Positions 8,428-16,792 of a DNA stretch of 64,000 nucleotides are shown one piece after another. The notes under the pieces were generated by a model. The model searched no databases. It was not told where the DNA came from and was given only the letters and a program-made list of their open reading frames with translations. Location of the stretch: assembly GCF_014202295.1 (NCBI RefSeq), contig NZ_JACHGM010000002.1, forward strand, positions 158,941 through 222,940, given 5' to 3'. The position numbers and the translations under genes were made by a program. The number at the start of each line of letters is the position of its first letter. Positions within the stretch are counted from its first letter, which is position 1. The stretch comes from Borreliella afzelii. GTDB lineage: Bacteria > Spirochaetota > Spirochaetia > Borreliales > Borreliaceae.

Positions 8428-10779
8428 ATGAAAGATTTTTATCAATATTTTCAATTTTTGTTTTTTTTTATGCTTTCGGTTATTTCTTTTTCTCTTTTTG
8501 TAGCATTGACCCCTTTGAGCAATATATTTATATTTTTTGTTTTCAATCTAATAGGACAAATATTGCTTAATGTTTTTTCATTCTTGTCATTTTATTTAAT
8601 AATTTATCCACTTGTTAATTGGTACGCTTATAAAAAACATATATTTACTAAACGATTTATATTTAATTGGAATTATACCGTAATATTGTTTTTTACTTTA
8701 ATATTTTTAATAAAAATTAATTCTAATGTTGAAAAATCCTATCTTATTAATGTATTTCTTATTAATTTTGGTATAATATTGGGGAATTTTTTTATTTTTA
8801 TTCTTTTAATTTTAGAATTTGTTGTTTGGATTTACTTGAATTATGTCTTTTTCAAAGATGTTAATTTCATTTTAGATGCTTTTAAATTTTTAGCGTTTAA
8901 GATTAAAATTTTGTTTGAAAATATATTAAGTTATTTTCCCTTTTCAAATTCATTAGATGTAAAAAAAGATATTAAAGTTTATGGAGATTCTGTAGAGGAC
9001 GTAAAAGATTCTCAAGTTTTTGATGAGAAAAAGAATATTATTAATGATGAAGAATATCAAGCCTTATGGTCATTTAGTGCTTTTATAAGAAACAATAAAA
9101 AACCTTCCAATGTTAATTTAGCTAAAACTGTTTTTGAAGACTCAAGTTCTAGAGAAGAAAGCTCCTCAAATAAGGAGACCCCAAATGATAGTGTTTTAAA
9201 TACAGATGAAATTGATGAGTCTTGTGAGTATAAATATTTGGACAATCTTGAAGATAATAAGCTAATTATTAGTGGAAAGGTTAAGGCAGGTGAGATAAGG
9301 ACTAAAGGTATAATTAGTCAAGTTGCTATTTCTAATGTTTATAACGAAAATGTATTTTTGAATAAAAAAAGTGATTCTTACAGTATTAATATTTCAGTTT
9401 TTGACCAGAAAGAGGTTAAAAATGATGTAGAGGATGTTGAATATGAGAAAGAAATTCAAAAGCAATCAATTATTCTCCAGGAGACATTAAAAGAGTTTAA
9501 TATTAATGCTAAATTAATTGATATTATTAAAGGGCCTGTTGTGACAATGTATGCTGTTCGTCCGGATAAGGGAATTAAGCTTTCTAAGATTACTTCCATT
9601 TCTGATAATATTGCTTTAAGGCTTGCAGCTATTAGGGTGAGGATTATTGCTCCAATTCCTGGCAGAGAAGCTGTAGGAATTGAAATTCCTAATAAAAAAC
9701 GTGAGTTTATTTTAATTTCAGAGATAATAGATAGCAAGGAATTCAAAGGTGATTTTAGAATTCCTTTTGCTCTTGGAAAGGAGATTAGTGGGGAAAATAT
9801 TGTTTTTGACCTTGTAAATTCTCCACATCTATTAATAGCTGGTGCAACTGGGGCGGGTAAATCGGTTTGTGTGAATTCTTTAATTGCTTCAATTATTTTT
9901 TCAAAATCTCCAGATGAAGTGAAATTAATTATGATAGACCCCAAAATAGTTGAGCTTAAACTTTTTAATGATATTCCTCATTTATTAACTCCAGTTATTA
10001 CAGATGTAAAGAGAGCCTTAGAAGCTCTTAGATGGTGTCTTGATGAAATGGAGAGAAGGTACGTGCTTCTTGATAATTTACTGGTAAGAGATATTTCTTC
10101 TTATAATAAAAAAATAAAAGATGAGAATTTGAATCTAATGATTTTACCATATCTTGTAATAATTATTGATGAATTTGCAGATCTTATTCTTTCTGCAAGA
10201 AAAGATTTGGAAAATTTAATTTCTAGACTTGCTGCAATGGCTAGAGCTGTGGGGATTCATTTGGTTCTTGCGACTCAAAGACCTTCAGTTGACGTTATTA
10301 CAGGAGTAATAAAAGCCAATTTTCCTTCAAGGATTTCTTTTATGGTAGCCAGCTCTATGGATTCGAGAATAATTCTTGGATCTTCTGGTGCTGAAAAGCT
10401 TTTAGGAAAAGGGGATATGCTTTATATTAGTTCTTTAAATCCTTTCCCTCAAAGAATTCAGGGAGGATTTTTAAAGGAAAGAGAAGTTTATAAACTTGTT
10501 GAAGAGGTTAAAAAATTTGGAGAACCAAATTATATTGATGATGAAATATTTATTGATAATGTAAAAGAACCAGATTTAGTTGCTCTCGGGCCTTCTGATG
10601 AGCCAATGTTTGATGAGGCTCTGGAGATTGTTAAAGCTACAAGAAAAGCATCAGCATCTTATCTGCAAAGAAGGTTAAAGATAGGTTACAATAGAGCAGC
10701 TCGAATTATTGAAATTATGGAAGATATGGGGTATGTAGGCCCTGTTAATGGATCAAAGCCAAGAGAGGTATTAATTTAA
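8428..10779 (+). CDS. ftsK: DNA translocase FtsK
   Basis: Membrane-anchored DNA pump that clears chromosomal DNA from the closing division septum. The 783-residue protein has about four N-terminal membrane helices (about 1-150), an acidic linker (about 170-320), the RecA-like motor with Walker A GATGAGKS near residue 471 and Walker B-type LVIIIDEFADL, and a C-terminal winged-helix gamma domain (from about 715, ASASYLQRRLKIGYNRAARI) that reads DNA polarity. As Borrelia chromosomes are linear with hairpin ends, it would not be needed for classical dimer resolution. The last gene of the slt-uppP-ftsK run. Matches BB0257. Confidence 0.95.
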   Translation: MKDFYQYFQFLFFFMLSVISFSLFVALTPLSNIFIFFVFNLIGQILLNVFSFLSFYLIIYPLVNWYAYKKHIFTKRFIFNWNYTVILFFTLIFLIKINSNVEKSYLINVFLINFGIILGNFFIFILLILEFVVWIYLNYVFFKDVNFILDAFKFLAFKIKILFENILSYFPFSNSLDVKKDIKVYGDSVEDVKDSQVFDEKKNIINDEEYQALWSFSAFIRNNKKPSNVNLAKTVFEDSSSREESSSNKETPNDSVLNTDEIDESCEYKYLDNLEDNKLIISGKVKAGEIRTKGIISQVAISNVYNENVFLNKKSDSYSINISVFDQKEVKNDVEDVEYEKEIQKQSIILQETLKEFNINAKLIDIIKGPVVTMYAVRPDKGIKLSKITSISDNIALRLAAIRVRIIAPIPGREAVGIEIPNKKREFILISEIIDSKEFKGDFRIPFALGKEISGENIVFDLVNSPHLLIAGATGAGKSVCVNSLIASIIFSKSPDEVKLIMIDPKIVELKLFNDIPHLLTPVITDVKRALEALRWCLDEMERRYVLLDNLLVRDISSYNKKIKDENLNLMILPYLVIIIDEFADLILSARKDLENLISRLAAMARAVGIHLVLATQRPSVDVITGVIKANFPSRISFMVASSMDSRIILGSSGAEKLLGKGDMLYISSLNPFPQRIQGGFLKEREVYKLVEEVKKFGEPNYIDDEIFIDNVKEPDLVALGPSDEPMFDEALEIVKATRKASASYLQRRLKIGYNRAARIIEIMEDMGYVGPVNGSKPREVLI

Positions 10780-10817
10780 AATAAAGAGACATCCATTTGA
10801 ACATCTCTTGCTATCTA

Positions 10818-11027
10818 TTATCTATTAGTTTTTTGTTTGAGTTTTCTAACTTTTTTTGCTTGTTTTCGTTTAAAAGCTTTTTCCTTTTTCACGCGGATTG
10901 TGGATGGCTTTTCATAGTATTCTCTTCTCTTCCATTCGCGAATAATTGCTTCTTTTTCAATCATTCTTTTAAAACGTTTTAATGCTTTTTCAAGATTTTC
11001 ATTTTTATCCACAGTGACTGTTACCAA
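10818..11027 (-). CDS. rpsU: 30S ribosomal protein S21
   Basis: Small basic protein of the small ribosomal subunit: 69 residues, beginning [20 protein letters not shown], with the S21 pattern [17 protein letters not shown] and a very basic tail. The start codon is TTG (bases 11025-11027) preceded by a near-perfect Shine-Dalgarno AGGAGGTGAT (complement of 11031-11040). It follows the M23 gene by about 14 bp on the same strand and converges on ftsK. Matches BB0256. Confidence 0.93.
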
Positions 11028-11041
11028 AAAATCACCTCCTT

Positions 11042-11998
11042 TTACTCTATTCTTTTAATATTATTTATTATTTTATTTTTGTCAATAAGCATGCCATTTA
11101 AAAGGAAATCTGGGTTTATTGCTATACCATTAATTCTTGCTTCGAAGTGTAAATGGGGGCCTGTTGAGAGGCCTGTATTTCCGGTGTGTCCAATATATTC
11201 GCCAGCATTAACTACTTTATTTTCACTTGTTCCTAATTTTGAGAGGTGAAGGTAAATTGTAAATATGCCTGGCAAATGTTGTATTATAAGGGTATTGCCT
11301 GTTAGCTCTCTATTTTGTGCAAATACAACTTTTCCTTTGCCAGCAGCAAAAATTGGAGTCTTTTCTCTTTTAAATGGAGCATAATCAATTCCATTGTGCA
11401 TTGTATAATTTGAAATTTTTTTGCTACCTTGCATGTAAAGCCTTAAATCTCCGTATTGGCTTGTTATAATGTATTGATCTTTTATCGGTTTAACTAAAGT
11501 ATCGTAGTGGTATATTGTTGTGTCTCCAATATTGCCAATAATGTTCCATAAAACCAAAGCCTGTTCTTTTTGTTTTATAGATTTTTTTTGGGTAATAAGT
11601 TTGGCTTTTTCTTTATTAAAACTAATTTTTGTTTTTTTGAAGTTAAATTTTTTTATTTCTATTTCTTTGATATAACTTTTATTTTTGTATTCTATTTGAA
11701 TTTTTCTTTTTCCCTCTTTTATCATTGGGGTAATTCCTATAAATGCTATGTAGTAAGTTTTACTTCCCACTGTAAATTTGAAAGGAGAAGAACTTATGAT
11801 TGGATTTTTATTTATGCTTAAAAGCGATAACCTTTTAAAGTTTTTATTACTTGCAAAGTATATGTAATCCCCTTGAAATGCCTCTTTTTTATAAAGGACT
11901 TTAGGAATAGTATTTATTATTTCTGAATTTATATTTTCTATTCCTAGAATACACAATATAAGTAGGGTTTTTTGTATTTTATACATTGGTTTGAGCAC
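11042..11998 (-). CDS. Secreted M23/LytM endopeptidase
   Basis: A 318-residue protein with an N-terminal hydrophobic signal ([15 protein letters not shown]), a beta-rich middle part and a C-terminal M23 peptidase domain (about 195-305). The active-site pattern is intact: MHNGID, YLHLSKL and PHLHFEARI. It likely acts on peptidoglycan crosslinks in the periplasm. The frame starts with GTG at 11998, inside the end of recJ. ATG at 11986 (four codons later) is the alternative and gives a cleaner signal peptide. It lies in a recJ, M23, rpsU run. Matches BB0255. Confidence 0.87.
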   Translation of the reverse strand: MLKPMYKIQKTLLILCILGIENINSEIINTIPKVLYKKEAFQGDYIYFASNKNFKRLSLLSINKNPIISSSPFKFTVGSKTYYIAFIGITPMIKEGKRKIQIEYKNKSYIKEIEIKKFNFKKTKISFNKEKAKLITQKKSIKQKEQALVLWNIIGNIGDTTIYHYDTLVKPIKDQYIITSQYGDLRLYMQGSKKISNYTMHNGIDYAPFKREKTPIFAAGKGKVVFAQNRELTGNTLIIQHLPGIFTIYLHLSKLGTSENKVVNAGEYIGHTGNTGLSTGPHLHFEARINGIAINPDFLLNGMLIDKNKIINNIKRIE

Positions 11999-14099
11999 TC
12001 TTTTTTATGTCGATAATTTTTAAAATTTTATCTCTCGGGCAGTAAAAATCTTCATTAACTGTAAAAATGATATCTAAATATTGATCTTCTTTTATATTTA
12101 ATTCTTCTATTTTTTTTGTTCCGTTAAAAAAAATAGCTTTATAGTAATCGTTTTGTGATTTAATGCGCATATTTATGTGTTTTGAGCTATGATTTTTGTC
12201 AATTATTTTGAGTTCTTGAAGGTAAACATTTTCCATCATTAATATTGGCTCTTTAAATTCATAGCCATAAGGCTCAAATATTTCTATTGTTTTAAAAAGA
12301 GAATCTTTTGTTAAATCTTTTGGAATAATAGCATCTATTAATATTGATTCGTTTTCATTAGTAGTTTCATAGTCAACTTTTGTAGTTGCATATTCTAATT
12401 CTTTAATAAAGTCTTCGAGCAAATTTTCATGCAGTGTAAATCCAGCAGCAGCTTTATGTCCCCCCGAATTTATTACCAAATGAGAAGGTATTATCGATAT
12501 TAGTGTTTTTGAATTGATTTTATTATTTGATCTAATTGATCCTTTAATAATATTACCTTGCTTTGTTAAAAAAATAGCAACTTTTTGGTAGTAAACAGAA
12601 AGTCTAGTTGCAATTCTAGAACTTATTCCTTTTGGGGTGTTTTTATCATAACAAACTATAAATTTATCATTTTTAAAAATAGTATTTTTATTATGCGAAT
12701 TCCAAGCTTTTTCTTCTTTATATTTTCTCAGTTCGTTGATTTCTTTTATTTCTTTAAATTTATTTTCTATTTGATTAATGTCGTTAGTTAGTAAAAAATT
12801 TATTGCAATATCTGCTTTTTCAAGCCTTCCTGTTGAGTTTAGTATTGGTGCAATTTTATATGCGATATCTATTGAAGTTATATTTGGTTTTGTTAATATG
12901 CCTGCATCTTTTAATAGGTAATTTATAGACATTCTTTCTCTTAGTGCAATTTCTTTAAGCCCTATTTTTAGGATTATTCTGTTTTCATTAATAATGGGCA
13001 TATTGTCTGCTATTGTTCCTATTGCAACAAAACCAAGTCTTTTTAGACATTTTTGGAATAAATTTTTGTTAGTTTCAAAAATTATGTTGTAAAATATGTA
13101 GTAAAGCTTTTCTTTAATCTCAACTTCTTTATATTTAAAATATTTAGTTGCTTGGATTAAGTCTTTTAATGTTTTTTTTCTAAAATTTGGGTATTTTTTT
13201 ATAAAATTTTCACTAATATCAATTGTATTTATGTTTCTTGTGAAGTGTTTATTTAATAATTGATCTTGATCTTCTTTGTTAAAGATTATTATGTATTTAT
13301 TTTGTACAAATTTTTCTAGTTTGTTTAAATTAATTAAAGGATCATTCTTATAATCTAATCTTAGATATTGTTTTAAAATATAGTTGTTTATTTCTATTGC
13401 ATGAAGAATAATTTCATTTTTTGTTTTTTCTAAAAATAAAAATACAAGGTTTTTAGAGTAAAGATCTGTAAAGGACATGCTAAGAGCAAGACAAGTTTTA
13501 AAACTTACACAACATCCTGCTATTTCTTTGAATGGATATTTGTCATCTTTTAGATGAGGATTTATAACTATGCTTTCAGTTTTAAAATCTTCGCTTGGAA
13601 GATGGTGGTCTGTGATTATTATTTCTATTCCTTTTGAATTTGCGTAATTTATTTCTTCAATACTAGAGATGCCATTATCAACAGTTATTATTAAAGAGAT
13701 TTTTTTTTCTAAAGCCATGTTGATTAATTCGTTTGAAAGTCCATAAAATTCTCCATTTGATGGTATTTTATAACTCACATTAAGTCCGAAATCTTTAAGA
13801 GTTTCATACATTATTATTGTTGCTGTGATTCCATCAGCATCTTTATCTCCAAAGATTAATATGTTTTCATTCTCTTTAATTGCTTTATTAATTCTTTTTA
13901 TAAATTTATCTATATTTTTTAATAAAAACGGGTTGTGTAATAAATTTACGCTGTCTTCAAGGAAAAACATAAAATCTTCTTCTTTGATTTCTCGCTTTAT
14001 AAGCAAAGTTGCTTCAAAAGGATTGATATTATATTGCTTAACAATGCGATTTAATTCTTGGGCTTGTATATTAATTTCTTTTTGTTTCCAAATTTTCAT
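11979..14099 (-). CDS. recJ: Single-strand-specific exonuclease RecJ
   Basis: 5-prime to 3-prime single-strand DNA exonuclease for recombination and mismatch/base-excision repair. The DHH-family metal motifs are all visible in the 706-residue protein: GDKDADGITA (about 85), TVDNGIS, TDHHLPSED (about 165), TIADNMPI, and the DHHA1 motif GGHKAAAGF near 545. It is longer than many RecJ proteins because of a Lys/Asn/Ile-rich insertion (about 215-340) between the DHH motifs. Its end overlaps the M23 start by 20 bp. Matches BB0254. Confidence 0.93.
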   Translation of the reverse strand: MKIWKQKEINIQAQELNRIVKQYNINPFEATLLIKREIKEEDFMFFLEDSVNLLHNPFLLKNIDKFIKRINKAIKENENILIFGDKDADGITATIIMYETLKDFGLNVSYKIPSNGEFYGLSNELINMALEKKISLIITVDNGISSIEEINYANSKGIEIIITDHHLPSEDFKTESIVINPHLKDDKYPFKEIAGCCVSFKTCLALSMSFTDLYSKNLVFLFLEKTKNEIILHAIEINNYILKQYLRLDYKNDPLINLNKLEKFVQNKYIIIFNKEDQDQLLNKHFTRNINTIDISENFIKKYPNFRKKTLKDLIQATKYFKYKEVEIKEKLYYIFYNIIFETNKNLFQKCLKRLGFVAIGTIADNMPIINENRIILKIGLKEIALRERMSINYLLKDAGILTKPNITSIDIAYKIAPILNSTGRLEKADIAINFLLTNDINQIENKFKEIKEINELRKYKEEKAWNSHNKNTIFKNDKFIVCYDKNTPKGISSRIATRLSVYYQKVAIFLTKQGNIIKGSIRSNNKINSKTLISIIPSHLVINSGGHKAAAGFTLHENLLEDFIKELEYATTKVDYETTNENESILIDAIIPKDLTKDSLFKTIEIFEPYGYEFKEPILMMENVYLQELKIIDKNHSSKHINMRIKSQNDYYKAIFFNGTKKIEELNIKEDQYLDIIFTVNEDFYCPRDKILKIIDIKKSAQTNV

Positions 14100-14225
14100 T
14101 TACTTCTCTAGAATTTATTTTTTAATCGATTTTTCAAGGACTCTACTTTACCAACTTCACCATAGATTAATTTTAAGCAGTAGTGAATGTGCTTATTATT
14201 AAATGGTATAGGTTTAGTGGATTGT

Positions 14226-14275
14226 AATTTTCACCATAATCTAAATTCATGACCATAGTTTTAACTGTGAAAATT
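14226..14275. repeat. 9-bp inverted repeat upstream of lon
   Basis: The 272-bp divergent gap 14100-14371 between recJ and lon holds AATTTTCAC (14226-14234) and its exact complement GTGAAAATT (14267-14275), separated by 32 nt. It could be a binding site for a dimeric regulator of lon or recJ. It is not a CIRCE element. I see no gene in this gap; an apparent plus-strand frame crossing it is the antisense of the recJ start. Confidence 0.35.
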
Positions 14276-14320
14276 CTCATTATATTATTTTATAATAAAA
14301 AAAAATATTATTAAATGAAT

Positions 14321-14360
14321 TTCCATAAAATATTTGTTTTGTTATAATTAGCTTAGGAGA
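14321..14360 (+). promoter_or_regulatory. Promoter and ribosome site for lon
   Basis: TATAAT at 14343-14348 with a -35-like TTCCAT at 14321-14326 (16-nt spacer), followed by AGGAGA at 14355-14360, 11 nt before the lon ATG. This is a sigma-70 arrangement with a very short leader. No heat-shock operator is apparent. Confidence 0.55.
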
Positions 14361-14371
14361 TTTCAAATTTT

Positions 14372-16792
14372 ATGGATGAATTTAAAAAAGCTAGATTGGT
14401 AGACAAAAAGAAAGAAAAAACCGTAGCTGGAATTTTGCCTCATTCTAATAAACCCGCAAGAGTGCCTTTAATAGCAGTTCCTTCCCATCCAGTTTTCCCG
14501 GGGATGTTTATTCCAATTGTTATAATCTCTGATTCTGACATGAAAGCAATCGATTATGCTATGAAAGGTAATGGAATCATTGCTTTGTTTGTTTTGAATG
14601 ATAAATTTTTAGAAAAAAATAATAATAATGCTCAACAGAAGTTAATTGTTGATTATAGTAAAGATATTTATTCTGTTGGAGTTACTGGAAAAGTAATAAA
14701 AAAAATTAATCTTCCAGATGGTGGTTATAATATATTCGTTTCAACCTTTGATAGGATTAAATTTGTTAAAGTTGTTCTTAATGATAAGTTTCCCATAATT
14801 GAGATTGACTATTTAAAGCAAATTCCAGTTAGAAAAGATGATATTCAATCAAAGGCAGTTTACAGCAGTATTTTGCTTAGAACTAAAGAGATATTTTCAC
14901 ATAGAAAAATGCCGGAAGTTCAATTAAATATGGTTAATATTGAAGATAAGGGGAAATTATGTGATATTGTTGCTAGTACTATTTCATCTTCAAAAAATGA
15001 TCATCAAATAGTTCTTGAAACTTTAAGTGTAAAAGATAGGCTCAAAAAAGTTTTAGAGCTAATTTATGAAGAGCTTAATTTAATTGAAATTCAAAATAAA
15101 ATTGCTAAGGGCATTCAAGAGAGATTAGAAAAACAACAAAAAGAGTTTTTTTTAAAAGAACAGCTTAAAGCTATTAAAGCTGAACTTGGCATAGGGGATA
15201 AAAAAAATAGTGATTTAGAAAAGCTTAAAACCAAGCTAAAGGCTTTGGAGTTAAAAGGAGAGTCTTTAGAGGTAGTTGAAAAAGAGTTGGAAAAGTTTTC
15301 ACTTCTTGAGACAAGTTCGGCTGAATATATTGTTATTAGAAATTATCTTGAGCTTATTACTGAGCTTCCTTGGCGAGATTTGAAAATTAATTTTGATAAA
15401 TTAGATTTGCAAAAATCTAAGAAAATTTTAGATAAAACTCATTATGGAATGACAGAAGTTAAGAATAGAATTATTGAATATATTTCCGTTCTTAAATTAA
15501 GAAAGACTCAAAAGGGCGCTATTATTCTTTTGGTAGGACCTCCTGGTGTGGGAAAAACTTCTATTGGGGCAGCTATTGCCAAAGTTTTGCGCACTAAGTT
15601 TTTTAGATTTTCTGTTGGTGGAATGCGTGATGAATCAGAGCTTAAGGGACACAGAAGAACTTATGTTGGTGCTTTGCCTGGCAAAATTATTCAAGGCTTA
15701 AGAATTACTAAGACAAATTCTCCTGTTTTTTTAATTGATGAGGTGGATAAAATTTCTGCTTCAAATTATGGGGATCCTTTTTCAGTTCTTCTTGAAGTTT
15801 TAGATCCCGAACAGAATGTTAAATTTAGAGATCATTATCTTGACCTTCCTTTTGATATTTCGAATGTATTTTTTATTTTAACTGCTAATTCTGTTGAAAC
15901 AATACCGAGACCTTTGTTAAATAGAATGGAGGTTATTGAAATTTCTGGATATGTTGATAATGAAAAAATAGAGATTGCAAGAAAGTATTTAATTCCTAAA
16001 GTTTTAAGTGAAAACGGAGTTGATAAAGATTCTTTAAAATTTCAAAGTTCAGCTCTTGTTCAAATTGCCCAAGAGTATGCAAGAGATAATGGAGTGAGAA
16101 ATTTTGAAAAATATTTAAACAAAATTGTACGAAAGGTTGCTAGAAAGCTTATTGAGAATACTGAGGTTAAATCCTATCAAATTTCTAATGACAATCTAGA
16201 AGAATATGTTGGTGTACCTGTTTTTAGAAAGGAAAGTATGCTTAATGCTATGTATTCGGGGATGGTAATGGGCCTTGCTTGGACAAATTATGGAGGTTCA
16301 ACTTTAATGATTGAAACTGTAAAGACTGAGTCTAAAGTAGGTGGAATTAAATTGACAGGTAGACTTGGGGATGTTATGAAGGAATCTGCTAATATTGCAT
16401 ATACTTATGTTAATAGTATTAAAGGGGATTTAAACATTAGCAAATCTTTTTTTGAAAAAAATATTATTCATTTGCATATTCCAGAAGGAGCTACCCCAAA
16501 AGATGGACCTTCTGCAGGAATTACAATAGCTAGTGCTTTTATCTCTCTTGCTCTTAATAAGGTTGTTAGGCCCCATTTGGCTATGACAGGGGAGCTTTCT
16601 CTTACTGGGAATGTAATGATGATAGGGGGTCTTAGGGAAAAAATAATTGCAGCAAAGCGTAGTGGGGTTGAGCATATTATTGTTCCTAGGGCAAATAAAG
16701 TTGATTTAGAAGAGATCCCTATTAACATTAAAAGCGGCATTAATTTTTATCTTGTAGATAATATGCGCGAGGTCATTAAATTATTGTTTTAA
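14372..16792 (+). CDS. lon: ATP-dependent protease Lon
   Basis: Cytoplasmic AAA+ serine protease that degrades misfolded and regulatory proteins. Domains in order over 806 residues: N-terminal substrate domain (about 30-235), helical linker, AAA+ module with Walker A GPPGVGKT near 388 and Walker B VFLIDEVDK, then the protease domain with the serine motif PKDGPSAG near 713 and the catalytic lysine in AAKRSG near 760. Length and motifs are canonical. Borrelia has a second Lon elsewhere; this is Lon-1 (BB0253). Its last 12 bp overlap the convergent RND gene. Confidence 0.96.
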   Translation: MDEFKKARLVDKKKEKTVAGILPHSNKPARVPLIAVPSHPVFPGMFIPIVIISDSDMKAIDYAMKGNGIIALFVLNDKFLEKNNNNAQQKLIVDYSKDIYSVGVTGKVIKKINLPDGGYNIFVSTFDRIKFVKVVLNDKFPIIEIDYLKQIPVRKDDIQSKAVYSSILLRTKEIFSHRKMPEVQLNMVNIEDKGKLCDIVASTISSSKNDHQIVLETLSVKDRLKKVLELIYEELNLIEIQNKIAKGIQERLEKQQKEFFLKEQLKAIKAELGIGDKKNSDLEKLKTKLKALELKGESLEVVEKELEKFSLLETSSAEYIVIRNYLELITELPWRDLKINFDKLDLQKSKKILDKTHYGMTEVKNRIIEYISVLKLRKTQKGAIILLVGPPGVGKTSIGAAIAKVLRTKFFRFSVGGMRDESELKGHRRTYVGALPGKIIQGLRITKTNSPVFLIDEVDKISASNYGDPFSVLLEVLDPEQNVKFRDHYLDLPFDISNVFFILTANSVETIPRPLLNRMEVIEISGYVDNEKIEIARKYLIPKVLSENGVDKDSLKFQSSALVQIAQEYARDNGVRNFEKYLNKIVRKVARKLIENTEVKSYQISNDNLEEYVGVPVFRKESMLNAMYSGMVMGLAWTNYGGSTLMIETVKTESKVGGIKLTGRLGDVMKESANIAYTYVNSIKGDLNISKSFFEKNIIHLHIPEGATPKDGPSAGITIASAFISLALNKVVRPHLAMTGELSLTGNVMMIGGLREKIIAAKRSGVEHIIVPRANKVDLEEIPINIKSGINFYLVDNMREVIKLLF

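Noticed and set aside
10783..10810. AAGAGA ... TCTCTT arms between ftsK and rpsU as a possible terminator
   Set aside because: Only six clean pairs with a long loop and no T run on either side; too weak to call.
11988..12000. TTGAGCACTC resembling half of a CIRCE heat-shock operator
   Set aside because: There is no matching inverted half at 9-nt spacing and it lies inside the recJ/M23 coding overlap, so it is taken as chance.
13825..14202. Plus-strand open frame of 125 codons crossing the start of recJ
   Set aside because: Mostly antisense to recJ, hydrophobic low-complexity composition, no ribosome site and no recognisable domain.
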